Shown piece after piece: positions 22,270 through 30,615 of a stretch of DNA of 34,119 bases. The first letter of the stretch is position 1; each line of letters begins with the position of its first letter. A program made the position numbers and the translations under genes. Origin of the DNA: Gemmatimonadaceae bacterium (GTDB lineage: Bacteria > Latescibacterota > UBA2968 > UBA8231); assembly GCA_002726335.1 (NCBI GenBank), contig PBSR01000239.1, positions 1 to 34,119 of the forward strand. The letters are read 5' to 3'. Below the pieces are notes generated by a model. It was not told the origin of the DNA, did no database searches, and saw nothing but the letters and a program-made list of their open reading frames with translations.

Positions 22270-25200
22270 ATGAGTGCCGGCAATCCGAAACAGAAAATCG
22301 TGTTGGGCGAGAGGGACATGGCGGTGGAACTGGCGACCGGAACCCGCCAGCTGCCTGTCGCGTCGTTGCCCGACAAGTGCATCGACTGGATCGAGCAGGG
22401 CCGTCGAGGCATGTACAACCGACTGCTGCAGAAGGAGGCGCCCGAGTTCTTCTCCGCCCATCTGCCCGTGGTCATCACGCAAGCGAAGGAGGGGGAGTTC
22501 CCCTTCAATTGCTCGAACAAGGGCATCGGCTACGTGCCCAGGCAGGAGCGCCTTTCGGAGTACATCGATCTCTTCCAGGAGACGCTGCACAACACGCGAG
22601 GCAAACCCTGGCAGGAATCCATGGCAGCCCGCATCGAGGCCATGTCACAGTTCTACTTCGACCGCGACGCCGTCGACTACCGGGCGATGACCGGCTTGGA
22701 GATCTTTGCCCGGCAGACGTATCAGAACCTGGAACAGACGCCTCTGGCAGCGCTGCATTTCACCGGATGCGCTCCCGAATACATGAGCTTCCAGCTCAAC
22801 TGCGCCGTCGAGGTGATCGCCGAGGACGATCCCCGTCACACTTTCGTTCTGCTGGCGCGGACCATGTTCGAGTACGACGATTTCCACATCGTGCAACCCC
22901 AGTATCCTTTCGCCTACATTTTCTGGATCTCCGAGGTGGTCGACAAGACACCGCGTCAGGTGCCAACGGAGAAGGAGGTCTCGGTCCACGGGGGCATGCG
23001 CTGGTCGCCAGAGGCGTCACAGGCGGTGGAGCGGGCGCCCGGAATGATTCAGCAGTTCATCCGCGAGCAGATCGAGCAGTACGCCGCCGACAAGGGCGTG
23101 GAAGAGATCGGCCTGCAACTGGTGCAGGAAGCGCGTCAGGTTCTGCAGGGAGGTGAGGAACGAGATGCGATCGGACCCTACGGCAAGATCTTCGCCGCTG
23201 TCGATGGTTCGGAGCTGTCCAGCGCCGCCATGGATCTGGCGGTCCGGATCGGCAAGGGCAACGGATCCGAGCTCTACGGTTGCCACGTGTACGCCGCCAA
23301 GCTGCACGACCAACGCTTCCGAGCGATGGAAGGCGGGCTGCCGGAAAAGTACCAGGAAGAGGAAGAGCTGGAGAAGCAGCGAGACGTACACGATTCGCTG
23401 ATCACGCAGGGCCTGGAGCTCATCACCGATTCCTATCTGGAGCATATGTCGGGACTGTGTCAGCAGGCGGAACTGCCCTTCACCGGGATCTCGCTGGAAG
23501 GCAGGAACTGGCAGGAACTGGTCGAAGATATCGAAGCCCACGACTATGATCTGATTGCCCTCGGTGCCTTCGGCATCGGCAGGGTATCCCGTTCGCTGTT
23601 GGGGACGGTGTCGGAGCGCGTGCTGCGCCGGGTGCGCCGGGACGTGTTGCTCTGCAAACGAAGCGAGGGGGAGGAAGAGGGTGCCTCCGAGCCGCCTGGC
23701 TCCGACAAGATCGTTGTCTGCCTGGACGGCAGCACGCGCAGCTGGGGTGCCCTGATGCGCGGGATCCAGCTGTCCAGGACGTTCGGCAAGCAGCTCATCG
23801 CCGTCTCCGCCTTCGACCCGTACTTCCACTATACCATGTTCAACAGCCTCAACGAAGTGCTCACCGACAAAGCCAGGGAGGTCTTCAAGTTCGAAGAGCA
23901 GGAGAAGCTGCACGAGGACATCATCGACTCGGGACTGGCCAAGATCTATCAATCCCACCTGCAGATTGCCGAAAAGGTCGCCGCCGACGAAGGCGTGGAG
24001 CTGGAGACCCACCTGCTCGATGGCAAAGCCTTCGACAAGATCCTCGAGTTCGTGCAGAACACCTCTCCGTGGCTGCTGGTGGTGGGCCGCATCGGCATTC
24101 ACAGCGACGAGGAGATGGACATTGGCGGCAATACGGAAAACCTGTGTCGCCTGGCGCCGTGCAACCTGCTCGTGGTGGACTCGCAGTACAAGCCCAGCGT
24201 CGAATACCAGGCAGAGGCAACCGTCACCTGGACCAAGGAGGCCCGGGCCAAGATGGAGATCGTACCGCCCATGGCGCAGGGCGTGGCCATGCAGGCCGTG
24301 CAGAACTACTGCCTGGCCGAGGGCCACACCATCGTCACCGGCTCGGTGCTCAATGCTGCCATCCGGGACATCCTGCCGCCCGAGGCGATCAAGAGAATGG
24401 GCATCAGCTTCGAGGACGAGGACCGGGAATCGCAGGAGAAGATCGCCCTCAGTTTCTCCTGCCCGGCCTGCGGCCATGTGCACCACGGATCGCGACCACA
24501 GGCCTGTCCTATCTGTGACAGAGAGGGCAGTGAGTTCAAGCTGTCCGAGAGCAGGAAGGTGGAGGATGGCGTTGTCCTCGATGCCCTGGGCGAGCGCCAG
24601 CTGGTGTGGGACCCGGCCTGTCTGGCAGAACTGGACGCCGTGGAGGACGAAGTCCAACGTCGGCAGATCCGGACCCAGCTGGAGAAACGGGCGCTGACCC
24701 GACGGGTCACGACAGTCACCCTGGAGATGTTCAGGGAGGCCGCCGGGCTGGCCCCACCCGAACCGGTGTGGACGGACGAGGCCACCACACGTCTGGAGCG
24801 AGTGCCCGAAGGGTTCATGCGTCGGGCCGCCCAGGACACGGTCGAAGCGTACGCCAGGGACAACGGCTTTCTCGAGATCACTCTCGAGGTCGCTGAAGGC
24901 GGAATGGGCAAGGCGCGCGAGAAGATGGCAGCGGCCATGCGCGGTGACAAGACCGAGGCTCACGGGCGGCGTGGCAGCGGTGTGGTTGAGGGTGATGCAC
25001 CTGGCGAGTCGGCCGCGCAGGCCTTCGACTGGGATGCGGAGGCGCTGGCAAAGATCGAACGGGTGCCGCCGGGCTTCATGCGCACCATGACGCGCAGCCG
25101 GATCGAAGAGTGGGCACGCCAGCACGGGTACGAAAGGATCACTCTGCAGGTGGTGGAAGAGAAGTACGCGAACTGGGGGGAAGGGTCCGACCGGGTGGAG

Positions 25201-25389
25201 CGCGAACTCGAATGGAGCCAGGAGGCTCTGACGCGGACGGAGAAGATCCCCGATTTCATCCGACCCGTCGTCATGCGTGAGATCGAGCGCCACGTGAAGG
25301 AGTCGGGAGCGGAACACGTTACGGGTGAAGCCATGGCCCGCTTCCTGGAAACACTGTCCGGCGACGGCCAATTCCACAGGACCACCTGA
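22270..25389 (+). CDS. Multidomain protein: two universal-stress domains, zinc ribbon and six PCP_red-like segments
   Basis: A 1039-residue soluble protein without signal or membrane segments. Residues 1-240 are an unrecognised domain (DKCIDWIEQGRRGMYNRLLQ, LHFTGCAPEYMSFQLNCAVE). PCP_red-like segments, each starting with a W-x2-EA-type motif, begin near residues 243 (MRWSPEASQAVERAP), 652 (VTWTKEARAKMEIVP), 778 (LVWDPACLAELDAVE), 833 (PVWTDEATTRLERVP), 919 (FDWDAEALAKIERVP) and 980 (LEWSQEALTRTEKIP). Two universal-stress (UspA-like) domains lie near 302-465 (IFAAVDGSELSSAAMDLAV) and 480-640 (IVVCLDGSTRSWGALMRG). A rubredoxin-like zinc ribbon CPACGH...CPICD is near 731-755. It sits between the radical SAM gene, which also ends in PCP_red, and a cytochrome gene. 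Function unknown; a sensing or assembly scaffold is possible. Confidence 0.85.
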   Translation: MSAGNPKQKIVLGERDMAVELATGTRQLPVASLPDKCIDWIEQGRRGMYNRLLQKEAPEFFSAHLPVVITQAKEGEFPFNCSNKGIGYVPRQERLSEYIDLFQETLHNTRGKPWQESMAARIEAMSQFYFDRDAVDYRAMTGLEIFARQTYQNLEQTPLAALHFTGCAPEYMSFQLNCAVEVIAEDDPRHTFVLLARTMFEYDDFHIVQPQYPFAYIFWISEVVDKTPRQVPTEKEVSVHGGMRWSPEASQAVERAPGMIQQFIREQIEQYAADKGVEEIGLQLVQEARQVLQGGEERDAIGPYGKIFAAVDGSELSSAAMDLAVRIGKGNGSELYGCHVYAAKLHDQRFRAMEGGLPEKYQEEEELEKQRDVHDSLITQGLELITDSYLEHMSGLCQQAELPFTGISLEGRNWQELVEDIEAHDYDLIALGAFGIGRVSRSLLGTVSERVLRRVRRDVLLCKRSEGEEEGASEPPGSDKIVVCLDGSTRSWGALMRGIQLSRTFGKQLIAVSAFDPYFHYTMFNSLNEVLTDKAREVFKFEEQEKLHEDIIDSGLAKIYQSHLQIAEKVAADEGVELETHLLDGKAFDKILEFVQNTSPWLLVVGRIGIHSDEEMDIGGNTENLCRLAPCNLLVVDSQYKPSVEYQAEATVTWTKEARAKMEIVPPMAQGVAMQAVQNYCLAEGHTIVTGSVLNAAIRDILPPEAIKRMGISFEDEDRESQEKIALSFSCPACGHVHHGSRPQACPICDREGSEFKLSESRKVEDGVVLDALGERQLVWDPACLAELDAVEDEVQRRQIRTQLEKRALTRRVTTVTLEMFREAAGLAPPEPVWTDEATTRLERVPEGFMRRAAQDTVEAYARDNGFLEITLEVAEGGMGKAREKMAAAMRGDKTEAHGRRGSGVVEGDAPGESAAQAFDWDAEALAKIERVPPGFMRTMTRSRIEEWARQHGYERITLQVVEEKYANWGEGSDRVERELEWSQEALTRTEKIPDFIRPVVMREIERHVKESGAEHVTGEAMARFLETLSGDGQFHRTT

Positions 25390-26186
25390 TGTCCTTTGAG
25401 AAGTGGGCTCCCATCCTGGTGGTCGTGCTGGCCAATGTATGGGTCGTCTTCGCCGCACACACGCATTCGCAGTCGGCCATCGACGGGCTCAATGATCGCC
25501 TCGCCGAACGACAGGTGGCCGAACAGGCGGCTCGGACAGAGGAGCAGGCGCGAGTACTGGCACGGTACGAGGAGCGAGTCTACGCGCGCCAGGTTGCGGC
25601 ACGGGAGGCCGTTCTGGCCGCCCTGCCCGGTGATCCCGAACAGGGCAAGACGATCTTCATGGTCTGCGGCGCCTGCCATGGACTGCAGGCCGAGGGCAGG
25701 CGCGCCTTCAATACACCCCGTCTGTCAGGGCAGGCGCCGTGGTACCTGCGCCGGCAGCTGCTCAAGTTCAGAGCCGGCGTACGTGGCGCCCATCCCCAGG
25801 ACCTGACGGGGATGCAGATGGCGCCCATGGCAATGATGCTGTCCACCGAAGGCAAGGTCGACGACGTGGTGGCCTATATCGCCCGCCTCGATCCGGGCGT
25901 GCCGGCTGACATGGGCGAGGGGGATTCAGGCAGAGGCGAGGCGCACTACACCGTCTGTGTGGCCTGCCACGGCCGCGACGGAGAAGGCATCGAACAGCAG
26001 AGGGCGCCCATGCTGTCGGGGCAGCATGCCTGGTATCTGGCCAGGCAACTGAGGAACTACCGCGAGGGGCTGCGTGGGTACCACGAGGAGGACGCGGAGG
26101 GCAAGCTGATGGTACCTCTGGCGCAGTTGCTGCAGGATGATGAGGCGATCGATGACGTCGTCGCCTTCATCCGTTCATTGGACTAG
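25389..26186 (+). CDS. Membrane-anchored c4-like diheme cytochrome c
   Basis: A 265-residue protein with an N-terminal membrane helix (WAPILVVVLANVWVVFAAH), a charged coiled-coil-like stretch rich in Glu, Arg and Ala (about residues 30-75) and two homologous heme domains, CGACH near residue 95 and CVACH near residue 195. Both domains have the c4 pattern of LSGQ followed by WYL-x-RQL (LSGQAPWYLRRQLLKFRAGV and LSGQHAWYLARQLRNYREGL). c4-type cytochromes commonly donate electrons to terminal oxidases. The start overlaps the previous stop (TGATG). It is the last gene of the rightward operon and converges on the epimerase gene with a 20-base overlap. Confidence 0.85.
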   Translation: MSFEKWAPILVVVLANVWVVFAAHTHSQSAIDGLNDRLAERQVAEQAARTEEQARVLARYEERVYARQVAAREAVLAALPGDPEQGKTIFMVCGACHGLQAEGRRAFNTPRLSGQAPWYLRRQLLKFRAGVRGAHPQDLTGMQMAPMAMMLSTEGKVDDVVAYIARLDPGVPADMGEGDSGRGEAHYTVCVACHGRDGEGIEQQRAPMLSGQHAWYLARQLRNYREGLRGYHEEDAEGKLMVPLAQLLQDDEAIDDVVAFIRSLD

Positions 26187-26910
26187 CCCCGACTTGCCAC
26201 CACCTTTCCAGCTTGTCCTGCGGTGCCCATCCCAGCAGCCGCTGCGCCTTGCCGCTGAGGCACTGCTGCTGGGGCAGGTCGACGGTGAGGAAGAACGCCT
26301 CACAGCGTGAGGGCAATCGCGCCGGATCCACTTCCAGTGCACAACGGATCGCCCGCGCGGCATCGGCGTAGGTGACGGCGAAGGGATTCATCTCACCGCG
26401 CCATCCGGGAGGCGGTTCGGCGTCAATAAAGCTGGACACGATCATCGTTATCACATGAATCGGATACCCCTCGGAGAAGATGCGGCAGAGCTCCTGTCCC
26501 AGGGACTTGCTCACAGCGTACAGCCCCGTTCCAGGATGAGGTGGGATCTCCTCGTGCAGGGCAAAGTCGGTGCGAAGGTAGGCAGGCCCCGCCAGCGTGA
26601 ACCGTGGGCCGGTGTTGACGAAGCGCTCATGGCCGAGCTCGACGGCCGCCGTCAGGGCGTTGCCCGTGCCCAGGGTGTTCACGTCGAAGGCGCGCCGACG
26701 GTGCGTGCGTGACACCGAACAGTTGATGATGACATCGGTGTTGCAGGCGGCGGCGCGAACCTGCCCGAGGTCGGCTACGTCCACCTGATGTGTCTCGTGG
26801 TCTGATTCGATGGGGACCACGTCTGTGAGGACGATTTCATGATCGGCCTCGAGTTCGGCCACTACGTGCGGGCCGAGATAGCCGCTTCCCCCTAGAATCA
26901 GGACGCGCAT
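26167..26910 (-). CDS. NAD-dependent epimerase/dehydratase (extended SDR family)
   Basis: A 247-residue protein with a Rossmann GGSGYLG motif at the N-terminus (MRVLILGGSGYLGPHVVAEL), a downstream VDVADL segment, and the active-site Y-x3-K as YAVSK, preceded by HPGTGL. This fits a sugar-nucleotide or sugar dehydrogenase/epimerase, somewhat short for the family. The ATG at 26910 is chosen because it begins the Rossmann fold; upstream codons overlap the GH4 gene end. It lies 7 bases after the GH4 gene, so the two are probably co-transcribed. The substrate is not known. Confidence 0.82.
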   Translation of the reverse strand: MRVLILGGSGYLGPHVVAELEADHEIVLTDVVPIESDHETHQVDVADLGQVRAAACNTDVIINCSVSRTHRRRAFDVNTLGTGNALTAAVELGHERFVNTGPRFTLAGPAYLRTDFALHEEIPPHPGTGLYAVSKSLGQELCRIFSEGYPIHVITMIVSSFIDAEPPPGWRGEMNPFAVTYADAARAIRCALEVDPARLPSRCEAFFLTVDLPQQQCLSGKAQRLLGWAPQDKLERWWQVGASPMNG

Positions 26911-26917
26911 CGGTCGA

Positions 26918-28462
26918 TCACCCGGCGGCGGATCGGCCTTTGGGTACGGTCTTGCCGAGGAGGTTGCCTTTGTCCGCTGCGGCGGCATTGCTGCGGGCGG
27001 CAGCGCGATCCCGGCGCATCTGGGCGGTGGTCTTCGTCTGCAACCGGGCGGCGCCCTTCGTCTTTCTCGTGCCGAGAGGCTTCGCCGCAGCCAGGCGCTT
27101 CCTGGCTGCGGGGATGGATTTGCCGTACTGGGGCAGCCACTTCGACTGGGCGACGAGCATCTCGTCCGTCATCTGCCAGATCTCGTGCGGGTCGCAGACG
27201 GCGCCGGTGAGGGGATCCAGCATCATCGCCTGCCGAAGCAGATCCACGTCCCCGTGTACGGCGGCCTCGACGGCCAGGTGCTGTACGTGGACCGAGGTGG
27301 AGCAGATGGCAGCGCAGGCCAGCGGCAGGTCACCGACCCGGGGGATGGAGAGCCCGTTGCGGTCGACGTAACCCGGCACCTCGACGACGGCATCCCGCGG
27401 CAGGTTGGTGATACAGCCGTCGTTGACAACGTTGAAGTGACCGCGATAGACTCGCCCCGTCTCGCGCGCCTCGATGATCCAGCTGCCGTGCTCCTCGGAG
27501 CGGCTTTCGTAGGTGAACTGGGGCGGCTCCTGCTTCATCCAGTTGGGGGAATCGGTTTCGAACCAGTTGCGGCCCTCGGTACATACACGCAGGTAACCGC
27601 CGGTCTCGCCGTGGATCCAGCTCGATAGGTCGATCCATCTGCGGATCTGCCTCGTCCGTTTGCGATACCATGGCACATACTCCGATACATGACCGTTCGA
27701 CTCGGTCGTGTAGTAGCCGAAACGGCGCAACATGTCGATGCGCACCTTCTCCGTCCTGCTGAAGACGGGGTGCTGCTCGAAGCCCTCCAGCAGGCGGCCC
27801 GTCCAGTCCTGCCCCAGGTACAAAACCTGCACGTACCACGTCTGATGGTTGATACCGGCACAGATGATGTCCACATCCTTCTTCGTCACCGGCCGCTTCA
27901 CGAGCTGTTCGATCACCTGGCAGATCTGTGCGTGTCCCCCCTGCACGCCATGGCACAGACCGATGGTATCGATGCCCCCGTACTCAATCGCCGCCCAGGT
28001 GTTCATGGCCATGGGGTTGGCGTAATTGAGGAAGAGCACGTCGTCAGCGGCGACTGCCGCCATGTCGTCACAGAAAGCGAGAACCTGCGGGATGTTGCGC
28101 TGGCCGTACATGATGCCACCGGCGCAAAGCGTATCACCCACACACTGATCGATCCCGTACTTGAGGGGTATATCGATATCTCTCTGGAAGGCCTCGAGGC
28201 CGCCGATGCGGGTGGTGTTGAGCACGTAGTCAGAACCCTCGAGGGCCCGGCGCCGGTTCGTGGAGGTGGTCAACTTCGCCGGCAGTCGGTTGGCCTTGAT
28301 ATCGCGGCGCGCCAGCCGGGCGATCATGTCGAGGTTGCGGCGGTTGATATCGTGGAAGGCGAACTCGGTGTCGGCCAGTTCGGGCACCGACAGGATGTCC
28401 CGCATGAGGCGGAGGGTGAAACCGATGCTGCCGGCGCCGATGACGGCGACCTTGATGGGCAT
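26918..28462 (-). CDS. Glycoside hydrolase family 4 (alpha-galacturonidase/alpha-glucosidase type)
   Basis: A 514-residue protein with an N-terminal NAD-binding motif (VAVIGAGSIGFTLRLMRDI), FHDINRRNLDMIARL, and the GH4 signatures NYANPMAMNT, GLCHGVQGG and GINHQTWYV, where the Cys, His and Asn are expected metal or catalytic residues. GH4 enzymes use NAD and a divalent metal in a redox-assisted hydrolysis. It looks closest to LplD-like alpha-galacturonidases from memory. An unusual 60-residue tail (from about 450) is rich in Lys, Arg and Ala (RKRLAAAKPLGTRKTKGAAR) and is not part of the family core. It is probably cytoplasmic. Confidence 0.85.
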   Translation of the reverse strand: MPIKVAVIGAGSIGFTLRLMRDILSVPELADTEFAFHDINRRNLDMIARLARRDIKANRLPAKLTTSTNRRRALEGSDYVLNTTRIGGLEAFQRDIDIPLKYGIDQCVGDTLCAGGIMYGQRNIPQVLAFCDDMAAVAADDVLFLNYANPMAMNTWAAIEYGGIDTIGLCHGVQGGHAQICQVIEQLVKRPVTKKDVDIICAGINHQTWYVQVLYLGQDWTGRLLEGFEQHPVFSRTEKVRIDMLRRFGYYTTESNGHVSEYVPWYRKRTRQIRRWIDLSSWIHGETGGYLRVCTEGRNWFETDSPNWMKQEPPQFTYESRSEEHGSWIIEARETGRVYRGHFNVVNDGCITNLPRDAVVEVPGYVDRNGLSIPRVGDLPLACAAICSTSVHVQHLAVEAAVHGDVDLLRQAMMLDPLTGAVCDPHEIWQMTDEMLVAQSKWLPQYGKSIPAARKRLAAAKPLGTRKTKGAARLQTKTTAQMRRDRAAARSNAAAADKGNLLGKTVPKGRSAAG

Positions 28463-28471
28463 GTGGGGTAC

Positions 28472-29284
28472 CTACCTTTCGACGCGTTTCGTCAGGCCAC
28501 CCTCCTGCGTGAGGGCGAAGATGATCGTGTTGATGCCGAACTGGAGGTGGCGCGTGACATCCGTCTGGCTGTTGCCGCCGAGGACGTGCTGCAGTCCCTG
28601 ATAGGAGATGACGGCCAGCAGCCGGCCGTCCACACGCACGCCGATCAGATAGTCGAGACGACGCCCGCCGGGCTTCGGCGGCAGTGGGGGATGATCGAAG
28701 TCGAAGTAGCTGTGGTAGATCGGATGGTCCGCACGCAGCCGGCGAAACTTCGCCCGCTTGCCGGCGGTGGCCAGCGATTTCTCGATGAGAGTGCGGGCGA
28801 AGACGTCGGCCTCGCCGCCGATGTCGACACCGCCGTCGGCCAGCACGAAGCCACCCCCCGTCATGTAGCGGCCGAGGCTGCGCAGGTCACTGCCGGTAAA
28901 CTGATAGCGCTCTACGGCGAGGAATATCCACGGCGAGCGCAGAAGATCCCGCGAGCTGTAGGTGACCCGCCTGGCCGCCCTGACCTCCAGAGGCGTCAGT
29001 TCGTTCAGGCCCTCGATCAGAGACCCTACGGCCCAGGACGTGCTTGCGGTGCTCACCCCGGCGACCTCGGCCAGGCGCACCTGACCCAGCAGGTTGTGGC
29101 GATCCGTCGAGTCGACGACGACGACGTTGCCAACCTTCGCCAGTGTGTCAGCACTCAACGCCAGTCGCCACTCGGGGATCTGCGATTCGGAGACAACCGG
29201 GGCGGTGTCCTGCGCTGGGGATCGGCCCGGGATGAGAGCCATCACCAGTGCCACCAGCTGCAGGCACGCGCGACGGGTGATCAT
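28472..29284 (-). CDS. Exported DUF4159-type protein
   Basis: A 270-residue protein with a signal peptide (ITRRACLQLVALVMALIPGR, cleavage likely near SPAQ). The body resembles DUF4159 proteins: VTYSSRDLLRSPWIFLAVE, FTGSDLRSLGRYMTGGGFVLADGG, and a later HPIYHSYFDFDHPPLPP. Such proteins have a ThuA/glutamine-amidotransferase-like fold and no assigned reaction. The start at 29284 is chosen at the signal peptide; the longer extension to 29416 overlaps the upstream gene and looks non-coding. It lies between the GH4 gene and a hypothetical gene with 4 to 9 base gaps, so it is likely part of one operon. Confidence 0.75.
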   Translation of the reverse strand: MITRRACLQLVALVMALIPGRSPAQDTAPVVSESQIPEWRLALSADTLAKVGNVVVVDSTDRHNLLGQVRLAEVAGVSTASTSWAVGSLIEGLNELTPLEVRAARRVTYSSRDLLRSPWIFLAVERYQFTGSDLRSLGRYMTGGGFVLADGGVDIGGEADVFARTLIEKSLATAGKRAKFRRLRADHPIYHSYFDFDHPPLPPKPGGRRLDYLIGVRVDGRLLAVISYQGLQHVLGGNSQTDVTRHLQFGINTIIFALTQEGGLTKRVER

Positions 29285-29288
29285 GCTC

Positions 29289-30599
29289 TCAATCCTCGTT
29301 CGCAGGTTGACGCTGACCGGAGTAGCGGTTCGACGGATCCTCCCCGCCGGGAAACCAGCCACCGGGCCGCTCCTGCCAGGGGGTGCCACACAGTGACGAC
29401 AGCACCCGCCACTCACTGGCGCGCAGATGAGGATCGGGGTGAAACAGGAAGCGGGTCATGCCAGCGTCCCGCGCTGAGGCCAGAATGCCGTGCAGGTCGC
29501 GGCTCGTCATGGAATCCCCGGCATGCGGTGCGCGTCCGGTGGAGACCCAGAAGATGAGGCGCTCGGCATCGTCACCGACGGCGGCCAGGGCGCGGCGCGT
29601 CTCGCCGGCCACCACGTCGTCGTAGAACTCCTGGGGAAAGCCGAGCTCCAGGTCGAGAAGGCAGTGGACCCCCGGCAGGCGAAGACCGAATAGGTTTTCG
29701 ACGACGAGCAGGGCGTCCGCTTCGGTGAGGCCCGCATTCCAACGACACAGCCGCTGCACCCAGCGGGCGACGGTGCCGTAGAGGCCATCGAAGCCGCGAT
29801 GCCAGTAGTAGTGCTTGGGGAACAGCAGATCGAAAGGGCCGGCCGCCATCAGCTGATAGTCCTGGCCGGTGAGCGGCGAGAAGGTGGCCGTACGGGGAAT
29901 GCCGCCCAGCTGCATGGGACGATCCACCCCGTCGACGGCATCCCGCGCCTCCTGCCAGCGGTGCTGCGATGCCAGGCGACGCTGGCGCAGCCAGTAGAGG
30001 CCGTCTTCATCGACGTCGAACAAGGTCAGGCCACCGAATGTGCCCCCCGGTGCCAGGTAGCGGACACGCTGCGGCGTCAGCTCTTGGAAGCTCTGCCGCA
30101 GGGAGGTGATGCCGCGACCGATGCGGTCCAGATCGGCACCGATGGAGCGATAGAGGCCGTCCTCACCGGGCCGGATCTCGAACAGCTCGCCCCCGTGATG
30201 GAAGGCCAGCTCATAGTGGTTTTCGCCAGGACCGTCGACGATGAACCCACTCACCTGAGGAAAAGCGTTGGCCAGATCCTGCAGTGTGGCCGGCGTCATG
30301 GGCGCGCCGAAGATCATCACCTGCCAGCCGCGATCGGCGGCACTGTCCAGCATCTGCCGCAGTCGGGCCTCGCGCTCCGCATCACGCGGACCCTCCGGCG
30401 GGGTCTCACCGTGAGCGGCATAGACGGCCGGGTCGGGGGTCCAGGCGGGAACACTGCTGCCGTCGGGAAGAGTGAACCTCATATAGCCGACGACGATGCC
30501 GCGCACACCCGCCTCGTGCCAGGCGTCGAAGCGCTCCTGGTGCCCGTCGATCCAGTGATCGAAGGGGGCCATGCTGTGCGTAAAGATCCAGAAGTTCAT
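29289..30599 (-). CDS. Hypothetical protein, possible TIM-barrel hydrolase-like
   Basis: A 436-residue protein with no signal peptide. It begins MNFWIFTHSMAPFDHWIDGH and has alternating strand/helix patterns (VRGIVVGYMRFTLPDG, GWQVMIFGAPMTPATL, VSGFIVDGPGENHYELAFHH, MTRFLFHPDPHLRASEW) that would fit a beta/alpha barrel like those of glycoside hydrolases. A conserved-looking acidic residue in IVDGPGENHYE is a possible catalytic site. I do not recognise a named family. It is packed between the DUF4159 gene and the dienelactone hydrolase gene. Confidence 0.7.
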   Translation of the reverse strand: MNFWIFTHSMAPFDHWIDGHQERFDAWHEAGVRGIVVGYMRFTLPDGSSVPAWTPDPAVYAAHGETPPEGPRDAEREARLRQMLDSAADRGWQVMIFGAPMTPATLQDLANAFPQVSGFIVDGPGENHYELAFHHGGELFEIRPGEDGLYRSIGADLDRIGRGITSLRQSFQELTPQRVRYLAPGGTFGGLTLFDVDEDGLYWLRQRRLASQHRWQEARDAVDGVDRPMQLGGIPRTATFSPLTGQDYQLMAAGPFDLLFPKHYYWHRGFDGLYGTVARWVQRLCRWNAGLTEADALLVVENLFGLRLPGVHCLLDLELGFPQEFYDDVVAGETRRALAAVGDDAERLIFWVSTGRAPHAGDSMTSRDLHGILASARDAGMTRFLFHPDPHLRASEWRVLSSLCGTPWQERPGGWFPGGEDPSNRYSGQRQPANED

Positions 30600-30615
30600 G
30601 GTGGGTGTCCCGGTT

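Noticed and set aside
23017..25458. Very long open frame on the - strand (813 codons)
   Set aside because: It is antisense to the multidomain protein gene, whose domains are clearly recognisable. Its translation has no family features and is rich in His, Arg and Gln, typical of the reverse frame of GC-rich genes.
27689..29557. 622-codon open frame on the + strand
   Set aside because: It runs antisense across the GH4, DUF4159 and hypothetical genes, which have recognisable motifs and good starts. It spans several gene boundaries, so it is a shadow.
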